From the NCBI RefSeq assembly GCF_000155735.2, contig NC_020908.1, forward strand, positions 1,369,001 through 1,433,000: DNA of 64,000 nt, read 5' to 3'. The notes below the pieces were generated by a model. The model was not told the origin of the DNA and did not search any database. It was given only the letters and a program-made list of their open reading frames with translations. How positions within the stretch are numbered: position 1 is the stretch's first letter; every line of letters starts with the position of its first letter. This stretch comes from Octadecabacter arcticus 238 (GTDB lineage: Bacteria > Pseudomonadota > Alphaproteobacteria > Rhodobacterales > Rhodobacteraceae). This document shows, piece after piece, positions 44,681 through 55,224 of the stretch. Both the position numbers and the translations under genes were made by a program.

Positions 44681-46735
44681 TCAGCTTGCGCGGCGTCGCC
44701 TGCGCCCACCACCATCGCCGCTGCCTTGAGTGTTAAACAAGGCATCTGGCAGCGGTGCAATTGACCGCAGGATCGTGAACGGGTCCGTCGCATGTGGTAT
44801 GGCATTGGCGTTAACGAAGTGTTCTTGGAATTTTGGTTCAATCGCGGTTTCAACTTTGATGATCTTTCGCACCGTCACTTCTATCGCGGCGCGTGCGGCG
44901 ACGGAACACAGTGCGATGCGCGCGCCCGTACCAGCGGCGTTGCCCGCCGAGGTCACTTTGTCGAGCGGGACGTCAGGGATCATACCCAGTACCATCGCGT
45001 GTTTGGGTGAGATGTGCGCGCCAAACGCGCCCGCCAAAACCACACGTTCCACCGTGTCGGTGCCCATCTCGTCCATCAGCAAACGTGCCCCCGCATAGAG
45101 CGCGGATTTCGCCAGCTGGATCGCGCGGATGTCGGTCTGGGTGACGGTGATCATTGGCCCATCATCCGCCGTACCGTCGTAGATTACATAGGAATGCGTG
45201 CGCCCCTCGAGGATACAGCGCGCCGTTCCAGTTTGCGCGGGCGACCCGATCAGACCTTTAGAGTCCAGCAATCCCGCCATGCGCATTTCGGCCACGGCTT
45301 CGATGATACCCGAACCACAGATGCCAGTAACGCCTGTTGTGGCGATCGCCGCATCAAAGCCTGCCTCATCCGACCAGATGTCACTGCCAATAACCTGAAA
45401 ACGCGGCTCTTTGGTCGTAGTGTTGATTTCGATCCGTTCAATCGCACCGGGTGCTGCGCGCTGGCCGCTGCTGATTTGCGCGCCCTCAAATGCGGGACCT
45501 GTTGGCGACGAACAGGCGAGGACTTTGGTCTTGTTGCCAAGCAGCAGTTCCGCGTTGGTGCCAACGTCCACAATAAGGGTCAGTTCATCTTGCTGGTCGG
45601 GCGCTTCTGACAGCGCCACTGCGGCGGCGTCCGCCCCAACGTGGCCCGCGATACAGGGCAGAATGAAAATTCGCGCGGCGGGGTTCATGCAAGACAGTTC
45701 CAGATCGCCCGCATGCAAGGACAAGGATTTCGACGTCGCCAGCGCAAAGGGCGCTTGGCCAAGCTCGACCGGATCAATCCCGAGCAACAGGTGGTGCATG
45801 ACCGGATTACACACGAACACGGCTTCCATGATTTGATTTGGCTGAATTTCGGCTTCAGCCGACAGGGTGTTGGTCAGCGCGTTTAGGGCCATGCGCACGG
45901 ACGTGGTCATTTCAACATCCCCACCGGGGTTCATCATCGAATAGCTGACGCGGCTCATCAGGTCTTCGCCAAACCGGATTTGTGGGTTCATGATGCCTGA
46001 CGATGCTGCGACTTCGCCGGTACGTAGATCGGTCAGGTGGGCGGCAATGGTGGTGGACCCAAGGTCAATGGCCAGCCCGAAAAGCCGCGTTTCATCATAA
46101 CCCGGTGCAATGTCGAGGATACGGTGCTCCGTGTCTTGATGGCCTTTGTGCAGCGTGACGGTGCAAGTCCATTTGCCTTTGCGCAGAACAGGTTGAAGTT
46201 TGCGCAACACAGACATGCCAGCGGTGATGCCGTCGATGTCCCATTGTTCCTTCAGGGCTGTGCCCAAACGTTCTAGATCGCCCGTGGGCGTGTGCATGTC
46301 GGGTTCTGCAACTTCGACATAATAGGTGCGCACGGCTGGATCCATGATCATGACGCGGGCTGACGCTGCCTTGCGTACGACTTGGCGGTGGACCTGCGAT
46401 TCCGGTGGCACGTCTATAACGATGTCGCCCTGAACGGTTGCCTGACAGCCGAGACGACGGCCATTGATCAGGCCGCGTTTGTCTTTGTACCGTTGTTCAA
46501 CCGAATTCCAGTCCGACAGGGCGGTGTCACTTGACGTGAGCCCGTGTTTTGAAAATTCGCCGAAACTTGGCTGGATCTGGCATTTGCTGCAAATTCCGCG
46601 CCCGCCGCAGACGGAGTCCAGATCGACGCCCAGCTTGCGGGCCGCGGTCAAGATTGGTGTTCCTGTCGCGAAATGGCCGCGTTTGCCGGAGGGAGTAAAA
46701 ACGACCATATGGTCTTTTGTGGGATCAGTGCTCAT
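44681..46735 (-). CDS. RACo-like ASKHA-domain ferredoxin (corrinoid activation, DUF4445)
   Basis: The 684-residue protein has an N-terminal 2Fe-2S ferredoxin domain with SVCGGRGICSKCQIQ and a later Cys in RRLGCQ. A middle linker follows, then a DUF4445 ASKHA ATPase fold: AIDLGSTTIAAHLTDL, PCIAGHVGADA, LIVDVGTNAELLLG, GICGSGIIEAVAEM and LAGAFGAHI. Proteins of this layout reductively reactivate Co(II) corrinoid proteins of B12-dependent methyltransferases at the expense of ATP. The C-terminus ends in GGGRRRRRAS. No corrinoid protein or methyltransferase gene is in this window; the gene is separated from guaB by about 200 bp and divergent from it. Confidence 0.82.
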   Translation of the reverse strand: MSTDPTKDHMVVFTPSGKRGHFATGTPILTAARKLGVDLDSVCGGRGICSKCQIQPSFGEFSKHGLTSSDTALSDWNSVEQRYKDKRGLINGRRLGCQATVQGDIVIDVPPESQVHRQVVRKAASARVMIMDPAVRTYYVEVAEPDMHTPTGDLERLGTALKEQWDIDGITAGMSVLRKLQPVLRKGKWTCTVTLHKGHQDTEHRILDIAPGYDETRLFGLAIDLGSTTIAAHLTDLRTGEVAASSGIMNPQIRFGEDLMSRVSYSMMNPGGDVEMTTSVRMALNALTNTLSAEAEIQPNQIMEAVFVCNPVMHHLLLGIDPVELGQAPFALATSKSLSLHAGDLELSCMNPAARIFILPCIAGHVGADAAAVALSEAPDQQDELTLIVDVGTNAELLLGNKTKVLACSSPTGPAFEGAQISSGQRAAPGAIERIEINTTTKEPRFQVIGSDIWSDEAGFDAAIATTGVTGICGSGIIEAVAEMRMAGLLDSKGLIGSPAQTGTARCILEGRTHSYVIYDGTADDGPMITVTQTDIRAIQLAKSALYAGARLLMDEMGTDTVERVVLAGAFGAHISPKHAMVLGMIPDVPLDKVTSAGNAAGTGARIALCSVAARAAIEVTVRKIIKVETAIEPKFQEHFVNANAIPHATDPFTILRSIAPLPDALFNTQGSGDGGGRRRRRAS

Positions 46736-46848
46736 GGTCGGTCAGCCTTTTGATTTTCGTTGATAATAGCGGGGCGCAATGGGCAATGCAGCCGCTATCC
46801 GTCGTCTTTATGTTCAGGAACGTCATGAGGTTGATTTGTGGGACGTGA

Positions 46849-48381
<1,533 letters not shown>

Positions 48382-48873
48382 CCCGATGATAATATGATGA
48401 AATTCTGCTTTTAACTTCGCCGGGGCGTGAGTTTTCAGTGGAGAACAAAGGTTGAACTGGACAGAACATTCCTAGAACTGGACACTGCATCAGTAATCCA
48501 ACTGATGCAAAAAAGGATAGTCGAGCCTTTAGACTGATGAAAAACTGCCCCCGATGAATCAGGCACCGGAGCAAGAAATAATGACGGGCGGAACCAAATC
48601 TACACTGTCGTCCAGCCTGCCGATTGCGATAGTTGTGGTGCGGCCTATGGCGACGAAAAACTTTCATGTCTGATCGGATTGGAGCGTGAAACATCCGCTT
48701 TGCCAAATCTCGTTCGCAGTGCTAATCCAAGGCTTCGCAATTTAGCTGGAACTCGTCATCGATTGTCTGAGTTTCAATGCTTCGGCTGCCAAGTCCTCAA
48801 GCCGGGATTATGGATGGCGGAACCATTGTCATCGAGGGTTAAGTGGAAGACATAATAGTCCGTATCCCAAAGC
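48382..48873. other. Intergenic region with an unassigned Cys-rich open frame
   Basis: An open frame without ATG runs on the + strand from about 48541 to a TAA near 48853. It encodes about 100 residues containing ADCDSCGAAYGDEKLSC and FQCFGCQVLKPG, four or more cysteines in CxxC pairs, which recall a zinc-binding domain. It is not supported by a start codon or ribosome-binding site, so it may be the remnant of a gene cut at its 5' side. Confidence 0.35.
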
Positions 48874-49548
48874 TCATACCGAAGAAGGCCGTTGATCAGT
48901 TTCAGTCGTTATGGGTTCGGATTCAACGGGTTTCAGATTGCCTTTGCGGGCAAAAATCATGAGCCGCGTCGTCAAATCAGCACCCAGTTTGGCGGAATCA
49001 AGCGCGTCTTTGATGAGGGGCATCTGGCGGTCATCGGCCCCCCGAATTTCCAGCAATTCCAGATTGCCAATGATAACGGTCAGCAAGTTGTTGAAATCAT
49101 GGGCGATCCCACCCGTCATCTGACCAGTGGCGTCAAGCCGCTGCGAACGGGCCAGCGCGTCCTCAGTTACCTTTCGATTGGTCAGGTCGTGCATGATAGC
49201 CACGAACAATCTTTGCCCGTCTACTTCGGCGTTACCGACCGATAGGTGCAGTGGAAATACGGTCCCATCTTTCCGCAACCCCTCGACGTCTCGCCCGATC
49301 CCAATAATGCGGCGTTGTCCTGTTTCGATGTGGTGCGCGATGTACCCGTTGTGGTGATCCGCCATGTTTGTTGGCATCAGAATTCTGACATTCTGTCCGA
49401 CCAGTTCAGCAAGTTCGTGCTGGAACAATTTTGTCGCGGCATCATTGGAACGCAGAATTGTGCCGTCTTTATCAGAAACGATCATGCCGTCGACAGCTGC
49501 CGCAAGGATCGAATCTAGTAATGCGCTATCTCTTAATGCACCGATCAT
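48874..49548 (-). pseudogene. FixL-like PAS sensor kinase, 3'-truncated
   Basis: The 224-residue remnant has a PAS domain resembling heme-PAS of FixL: VGQNVRILMPTNMADHHNGY, where the second His is placed like the heme-ligand His of FixL, then RRIIGIGRDVEGLRKDG and FPLHLSVG. A HisKA H-box (MTGGIAHDFNNLLTVIIG) follows. The HATPase domain is missing, and the frame ends in unrelated sequence (TTETDQRPSSV). On the other side an IS5 fragment abuts the start. Without the ATPase domain it cannot phosphorylate itself. Confidence 0.75.
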
Positions 49549-49549
49549 A

Positions 49550-50006
49550 CGAAGGTCCTTTGCCGACAGACTGCCAAACGCTGCGCCTTGGGCGCAAGTC
49601 TCAATTGATAAGTGGCAACTACGGTACAGATTCCAGCGGTCGCCCGGTCCGCTTGTTTATCACTGCAGGTCAGGTGAGCGATTATACTGGCGCTGCTGCC
49701 CGAATGAATGGCCTGCCTGAAGCCGAGCGGCTCCTTGCTGACAGAGGGTATGATGCTGACTGGTTCCGCGAAACCCTTGTAGACAAGGGCACAAAGCCCT
49801 GCATCCCCGGACGCAAGTCACGCAAGAAGGCCGCTAAATACGACAAGCGCCGTTACAAACGACGCAACCGTATCGAGAGAATGCTCGGAAGGCTCAAAGA
49901 TCGGCGCCGCGTCGCAACTCGCTACGACAGATCACCAACAGTCTTCCTCTCCGCAATCGCTATCGCCGCAACCGTCATATTCTGGTTATGAGTCCTGATC
50001 CTAGCC
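49550..50006 (+). mobile_element. IS5-family (IS427-type) 3' fragment
   Basis: About 110 codons of the C-terminal transposase part remain: GRPVRLFITAGQVSDY, ADRGYDADWFRETLV, CIPGRKSRKK, RRNRIERMLGRLKDRRR with the catalytic Glu, and FLSAIAIAATVIFW before the stop at 49991. It ends near GAGTCCTGATCC, the usual end of this group. The 5' half is missing. Confidence 0.8.
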
Positions 50007-50180
50007 TTGTCACGTTTACGTTCCGGTCTCTGAACTCATTTATCCGGCCTTTCTTTCGAATGCCAAGGGGCTTTTGCCGCCTAGCGATGAGTGGCGGCGG
50101 CGCGGGTTATAGAACCCATTGCTATACTGGAAGATCGCGCCTTCTGCATGACGACGTGTGTCCCAACGGACTGCTTAAGA
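50007..50180. other. Short intergenic region
   Basis: No gene recognised between the IS5 fragment and IS3 element g. Confidence 0.35.
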
Positions 50181-50255
50181 TGAGGTGCCCCTAGATTTGT
50201 AGACGCTTTGCTTGGTAATTTTGGAACCAAGGAGAGACGGATGTGAACAAGGGAG

Positions 50256-51860
50256 GTAACTCCCAAGGACCCCATCGGATATCGGGTTTTGTGTTGCCCT
50301 TGCGACGTTAGAGCCGAGCGATGATCTGTTGTGGTGATAGGGTGAGTGTTTCGAGGATATTGCCCCCGTGTTTTCTGACCGTCGAGATGACGGATTTGAT
50401 GTCAGCGAAGACCTGCGCGCCCTCGAGGGTGCGGAAAGTTCCCGAGATTTTCATGCGCAACTTCATCATGCGCAGGTCCCGTTCGGCCTGATTGTTGGTG
50501 AAGGGAACTGTGAAGTCCGTAAGGAACCTTAGGACGTCATCACGGTAGTCGCGCAAGCGGACCAGAAGGTTATGGCCTGGCCGCCTGGCTTTTCGGCCTC
50601 GCGCACCAGTGCGTCTAGCCAGTGGGTCTTGTCGCTCATGGAAGGCGAGGCCCTCGGTGAGGATCGCCATGTATTTGGTGAGGATGCCGTGGTGAACCGA
50701 CGTGGGGAGTTCGGTCTCGCCTCGCCCCTGAGCCGCGCACTTGAGCTGATTGGCGCTGTTGAGCAGCACGCTCATCGCGCACGCCCACGGCTCCTTTTCG
50801 ATTTCTTCGATGGCCTTGAGTTCCCGTAAATGATGCGCCCCGCACAGGGCGTGCGCGTCCACCCCACTCATATGGGCGTAATAGGACTTCCAGTGGTCAT
50901 GAACAATTGTCCCGCCGGTCAGGAAGGATGGAACAGCACCGCGCTTGGCGCTGATGCGATAATGCGTGAAGGCGAGATCGCTGATTGAGTGCAGCCAGTG
51001 CAGCTTACCAGCAACACGAAGTCCGGTCTCATCCAGATGCCGAACGCCGCCTTCATTGAGCCGGGCCAGAATGTGTTCGACGACGCCACCCAAGGTACGC
51101 GCTGTGCCGTTCACCCAGTTGGTCACGCTGGCCGCGCATAGGCTGGTGGCACCAAACAAATCACGCAGGAGTTGGCAGACCCGATCCTCGGGGATCAGCT
51201 GCTGAACATTGCAGTAGACCGCCGCCGCCCGAATGCGCTTACCGTATTGCACGTGTGCATTCACGCCATCGGGAAAGGTGGCTGTCGTCGTGGCTCGGCA
51301 ATGGCCACAACAATAAATCGCTGCCTGATGCTCTGTGACCTCCAGACGCGGCACCGGTATGTCATAAACCTGACGCCTCTCCACCGCCTTGATCATCCCA
51401 GCCGTCAAGCCATGCTGACAGGTGCCACAGGCCTCAGCCTCATGTCGCTCCACAAAGTCAGGCGTTGCTGTCTGACGTAGGGTGTCGCCTCGGTGGCCAA
51501 CTTAACCACCACTTTTCTTACCGGACTTACCACGCAGGCTACGCGGTACCGGCTTCTTCAACCCATCACTCGAAGGCGGCTTGCTGCTATTACTGCTGTT
51601 CTTGGCCAACTGACGCCGCAGATCCGCATTCTCTTGCGCCATGCTCGCCAACGCGGCTTCCAACTCGGCGATCCTGCGCAGAGCCGTGGCGAGGAGTTGT
51701 TCAAGAGCAGTAACTTGGTCCATTCCACCAATGATTCAGAGAAATCGTCACAGCGCCACGAAATTCAGACCACAACAGAAAATTCATGCGCCTAATAACC
51801 AAGGAGACTCACATCAAAACTGACAAAAACCCGTTATCGGCTGGGATGCTTGGGAGTTAC
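50256..51860 (-). mobile_element. IS66-family element, copy 2
   Basis: The inverted ends GTAACTCCCAAGGACCCC and TGGGATGCTTGGGAGTTAC are flanked by a perfect 8-bp duplication CAAGGGAG (50248-50255, 51861-51868), the size typical of IS66. Uninterrupted 1.6 kb. Confidence 0.95.
50308..51723 (-). pseudogene. IS66-family transposase with a nonsense mutation (copy 2)
   Basis: A 471-residue frame with one internal stop: after KSGKKSGG the codon is TAA, where copy 1 has CAA (Gln). The frame reopens as [19 protein letters not shown]. It carries the zinc-like CGTCQHG, RHLDETGLRVAGK, CGAHHLREL and NNQAERDLRMMKLRM motifs. The stop lies before the catalytic core, so little active protein is expected unless translation restarts at 51453. 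Confidence 0.9.
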
Positions 51861-52206
51861 CAAGGGAGTTTGGTTTACAGATGAGTTTAAGCGGGACGCT
51901 GTGGCACAGGTTGTCGAGCGTGGATACGCGGTCAGCGAGGTTGCTGAACGGCTCGGGATCAGCACCAAGTCGCTGTACACGTGGAAGGCGCAGTTTGCGA
52001 AGTCACCGCATGAAAGAGCCGAGGTTTTAGACCAAGCTGCTGAGATAAGGCGGTTGAAGCGGGAACTGGCGCGGGTGACAGAGGAGCGCACAATCCTAAA
52101 AAAGGCGACCACGTACTTCGTGCGAGAATCTCAGTGAGGTACCAACCCATCCGAATACGAACAAAGCAGGACCTTAAAGATGAACAACGGGCGAACATGT
52201 GGGGTG

Positions 52207-52259
52207 GCGCTGCCCTCCGAAGGTAGAGGCCGCAGGTTCGAATCCAGTATGGTTCACCA
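52207..52259 (+). other. tRNA-Arg (CCG) 3' fragment, probable att scar
   Basis: Reads GGCGCTGCCCTCCGAAGGTA, an anticodon stem CTGCC/GGTAG around CTCCGAA (anticodon CCG), then CCGCAGGTTCGAATCC and an end GGTTCACCA. The D-arm and 5' acceptor strand are absent. The T-stem has one mismatch, so the copy has decayed. As for the fMet scar, a 3' tRNA piece suggests an old integration junction. Confidence 0.65.
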
Positions 52260-52469
52260 CTTCCAAGTTTTTTGTGTGAAACGGCATTGCGCCATGTGGC
52301 GGCTGACGCGAAACAGCTGAAGCGCTTGCGTGTCACATGTTGAGCAGCTTTGACATGGCTGCATCGACTTGGTCGGCAAAAATATTGATGTGCGTTTGAT
52401 TGTTGCGCCCGACAATTATCTGCCGTGGCGTGAGTGGCAGAAGGCATATTAGTCGCGCTATGGGCGAGA
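52260..52469. other. Intergenic region with a short unassigned frame
   Basis: A short open frame near 52365-52452 (+) reads IDVRLIVAPDNYLPWREW up to a TAG. It may be the C-terminal end of a lost gene; the family is not recognised. Confidence 0.3.
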
Positions 52470-53084
52470 TCAGCGGTGCCGGTCTAGAAACGCATCTTTT
52501 TCCGACGGGCTTGGCGGCGCGCCTGCAAATATTTCAACGTATTGGCAGCCGGCGATTGCGCGTTGCAGGCGGGGCTCGGACACATGCATCGAATAATATC
52601 CGGTCTGGGTCAAAATCACGGTCAGTGCGCGATAATGGGCGGCGTCGCCGGTTTTGCCGAACCGCGCAAACAGGGCTTTGACAGCTGTTAGTCGAGCGTC
52701 GTCAGATTGCGCGACTAGGGTTTGTAGGCGCGCGTCGTTTCGCGCCCAGTTTCGGATCGCGAGATCGAGGGGTGCATCAAACAGGTCATTGTCGATCCAA
52801 CAATCAATCAGGTAAAAGAGTGCGGCGCACAGGCTTTGCGCAGGTGTCGCGCAGCGTTCGATGATGATGCCAGTGTTGCGGGTCCGCCAAATGTCGATGA
52901 TCGCATCATGAAGGTCTGACAGGTCTTTGAAATGCCAATAAAAACCCGTGCGCGTCAGGTTGAGGGTTTTGGCGAGCGGCATGATCTTTACCGCCTCGAT
53001 CCCGTCATTGACGAAGGCGGTATAGGCGGCGTCAATCCATGTCTCGCGGCTGGCGCGGTTCTTTTGGGGGGCAACCTTTTTCAT
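52470..53084 (-). CDS. TetR-family transcriptional regulator
   Basis: The 204-residue protein starts MKKVAPQKNRASRETW at 53084; a longer start would cover the divergent operators. The N-terminal HTH has IDAAYTAFVNDGIEAVKI and LAKTLNLTRTGFYWHFKDL, the classic TetR pattern. The C-terminal ligand domain is less conserved. It is divergent from the old-yellow-enzyme/racemase operon with 91 bp between starts, and very likely represses that operon and itself. Confidence 0.85.
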   Translation of the reverse strand: MKKVAPQKNRASRETWIDAAYTAFVNDGIEAVKIMPLAKTLNLTRTGFYWHFKDLSDLHDAIIDIWRTRNTGIIIERCATPAQSLCAALFYLIDCWIDNDLFDAPLDLAIRNWARNDARLQTLVAQSDDARLTAVKALFARFGKTGDAAHYRALTVILTQTGYYSMHVSEPRLQRAIAGCQYVEIFAGAPPSPSEKDAFLDRHR

Positions 53085-53103
53085 AGGGATGTTTCTAAAG
53101 GAC

Positions 53104-53151
53104 TTGACAGGTGTGTCAATTCTGGAAACGGTTGACCTGACACATATGTCA
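53104..53151. promoter_or_regulatory. Paired TetR operators TGACA-N4-TGTCA
   Basis: TTGACAGGTGTGTCAA (53104-53119) and TGACACATATGTCA (53138-53151) are perfect palindromes sharing TGACA-N4-TGTCA, with centres 33 bp apart (about three helical turns) in the divergent region. TTGACA may also serve as a -35 element. This is the arrangement expected for co-operative binding of a TetR dimer pair. Confidence 0.65.
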
Positions 53152-53175
53152 GTCATTAGCGCCAAGGATGCCTCG

Positions 53176-55221
53176 ATGTCCACCGATCCATTGCTACAGC
53201 CCTTCCAACTCAAACACCTCACACTGCGCAACCGCATCATGACCACCAGTCATGAACCCGCCTATCCACAAGACGGCATGCCCAAAGAACGCTACGCCGC
53301 CTATCACGCGGAACGCGCCAAGGCGGGTGTCGCGCTTGCGATGACGGCGGGATCTGCTGCTGTGAGCCGCGACAGCCCGCCTGTGTTCAACAACATCTTG
53401 GCCTATAAGGACGAAGTCGTGCCGTGGATTCAGAACCTGACGGATGCGGTGCACGAACATGAGTGCGCTGTCATGATCCAGCTGACCCATCTGGGGCGGC
53501 GGACCAATTGGAATAAGGGGGATTGGTTGCCGTCTGTGTCGTCTTCCAAGCACCGCGAACCGGCGCACCACGCGTTTCCCAAGCTGATTGAGGATTGGGA
53601 CATTGACCGGATCATCAGCGACTTTGCCGATGCCGCCCAGCGCATGCAATCGGGCGGCATGGACGGGATTGAATTGCAGGTTTACGGGCACCTACTGGAT
53701 CAATTCTGGTCGCCGTTGACCAATGATCTGGTGGGGCCTTACGGGGCCGATACGCTTGAGAACCGCATGCGGTTTCCGATGGATGTTGTCGCGGCGATCC
53801 GCAAGCGCGTTGGCGCGGACTTCATTGTCGGTCTGCGCTATACGGCCGACGAGGCGCAAAAGGGCGGCATCACGCCCGATGAGGGATTGGCGATTTCCAA
53901 ACGCATTGCCGCAACGGGACAGATTGATTTTCTGAACGTCATCAAGGGCCGCATCCACACCGACCCCGCGATGACCGACTTGATCCCCATTCAAGGGATG
54001 AAATCTGCCCCTCACCTTGATTTTGCGGGTGAAGTGCGCCGCGCCACGGGGATGCCGACATTCCATGCCGCCCGCATCCCCGATGTGGCGACCGCGCGCC
54101 ATGCTGTGCAAGCGGGCATGCTGGATATGGTCGGGATGACCCGCGCGCATATGGCGGACCCCCATATCGTGCGCAAAATCATTGAGGGGCGCGAGGAGGA
54201 TATTCGCCCCTGCGTTGGTGCGACATACTGCCTTGACCGGATCTATCAGGCGGGCGACGCGCTGTGCATTCATAACGCCGCCACCGGACGTGAACTGACC
54301 ATGCCCCATGACATGACAAAGGCGCAAACGCCAAAGAAGGTCGTGATCATCGGTGCTGGTCCAGCGGGCCTTGAGGCCGCACGTGTGGCGGCAGAGCGCG
54401 GGCACGCCGTAACCGTGTTCGAGGCAGCAGCTGAGGCAGGTGGGCAGATACGCCTGACCGCGCGCTCGCCGCGCCGCCGCGAGATGATCGGGATCATCGA
54501 TTGGCGCATGGCACAATGTGCCGCACGCGATGTGACGTTCCATTTCAACACCTGGGCTGAGGCAGGCGATGTCACCGCCCTGAACCCCGACGTTGTCATT
54601 GTCGCAACTGGCGGCATGCCGAACTTGGAACTGTTTGAACAAAACGGTGAGCAGGCGCATGTGGTGTCTTCTTGGGATATCATTTCGGGCGACGTAAAGC
54701 CTGCGGGCAAGGTATTGATCTATGACGAAAGCGGCGATCACCCCGCCTTGCAAGCCGCTGAGATTGCGGCGAATGCCGGTGCCTCGGTTGAGATCATGAC
54801 GCCGGACCGCACGTTCTCGCCTGATGTGATGGCGATGAATTTGGTGCCTTATATGCGGTCGTTGCAGGACAAGGACGTCACCTTTACGGTGACCCGCCGC
54901 CTGATGGGTGTCGCGCGCAGCGGCAACACGTTGACCGCGACGATTGGCACCGATTACAGCGATCACACCTACGACGTGCAGGTCGATCAGGTCGTGGTGA
55001 ATTACGGAACCTTGCCGTTGGATGAATTGTATTTCAACCTTAAGCCCATCGCGTCTAATATGGGCGAGGTCGATTATGACGCGTTGATTGCAGGCGATCC
55101 GCAGACTGTGACACGCAACGAAAACGGCACGTTCCAATTGTTTCGCATTGGTGATGCGGTGTCAGCACGCAATACTCATGCGGCAATTTATGACGCCTTG
55201 CGTCTGGTAAAGGATATCTGA
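53176..55221 (+). CDS. Old-yellow-enzyme type demethylase (NADH:flavin oxidoreductase/Fe-S/FAD)
   Basis: The 681-residue protein starts MSTDPLLQPFQLKHLTLRNR behind AAGGATG. Residues 1-370 form the FMN barrel with MIQLTHLGRRTNW, GIELQVYGHLLDQFWSPLTN and VGMTRAHMADPH. A 4Fe-4S site follows (CVGATYCLDRIY ... CIHNAATG). Residues 390-681 are an FAD/NAD domain (VVIIGAGPAGLEAARVAAERGH). This is the trimethylamine-dehydrogenase/dienoyl-CoA-reductase layout; with a proline-racemase-family gene behind it, N-methylproline (stachydrine-type) demethylation is the best guess. It overlaps no other gene and heads the operon. Confidence 0.82.
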   Translation: MSTDPLLQPFQLKHLTLRNRIMTTSHEPAYPQDGMPKERYAAYHAERAKAGVALAMTAGSAAVSRDSPPVFNNILAYKDEVVPWIQNLTDAVHEHECAVMIQLTHLGRRTNWNKGDWLPSVSSSKHREPAHHAFPKLIEDWDIDRIISDFADAAQRMQSGGMDGIELQVYGHLLDQFWSPLTNDLVGPYGADTLENRMRFPMDVVAAIRKRVGADFIVGLRYTADEAQKGGITPDEGLAISKRIAATGQIDFLNVIKGRIHTDPAMTDLIPIQGMKSAPHLDFAGEVRRATGMPTFHAARIPDVATARHAVQAGMLDMVGMTRAHMADPHIVRKIIEGREEDIRPCVGATYCLDRIYQAGDALCIHNAATGRELTMPHDMTKAQTPKKVVIIGAGPAGLEAARVAAERGHAVTVFEAAAEAGGQIRLTARSPRRREMIGIIDWRMAQCAARDVTFHFNTWAEAGDVTALNPDVVIVATGGMPNLELFEQNGEQAHVVSSWDIISGDVKPAGKVLIYDESGDHPALQAAEIAANAGASVEIMTPDRTFSPDVMAMNLVPYMRSLQDKDVTFTVTRRLMGVARSGNTLTATIGTDYSDHTYDVQVDQVVVNYGTLPLDELYFNLKPIASNMGEVDYDALIAGDPQTVTRNENGTFQLFRIGDAVSARNTHAAIYDALRLVKDI

Positions 55222-55224
55222 GCG

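Larger units (their letters stand above)
50181..52137 (+). mobile_element. IS3-family element g (third IS3 type), partial, with IS66 copy 2 inside
   Basis: Starts TGAGGTGCCCCTAGATTTG, an IS3-type end. OrfA begins at GTG 50243; after four codons IS66 copy 2 is inserted with a perfect 8-bp duplication. OrfB is lost: after the orfA stop at 52137 the sequence leads into the tRNA-Arg fragment. Confidence 0.75.
50243..52137 (+). pseudogene. IS3-type OrfA (element g), interrupted near its start by IS66
   Basis: Joined reading is MNKGVWFTDEFKRDAVAQVV, followed by VSEVAERLGISTKSLYTWK (HTH) and EIRRLKRELARVTEERTILKK (coiled coil), ending FVRESQ. About 93 residues. GGAGAGACGG precedes the GTG start. 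OrfB, with the DDE core, is missing. Confidence 0.8.

Noticed and set aside
53692-55137. A 481-codon minus-strand frame
   Set aside because: Antisense to the old-yellow-enzyme gene, with a His/Arg-rich composition typical of shadow frames.
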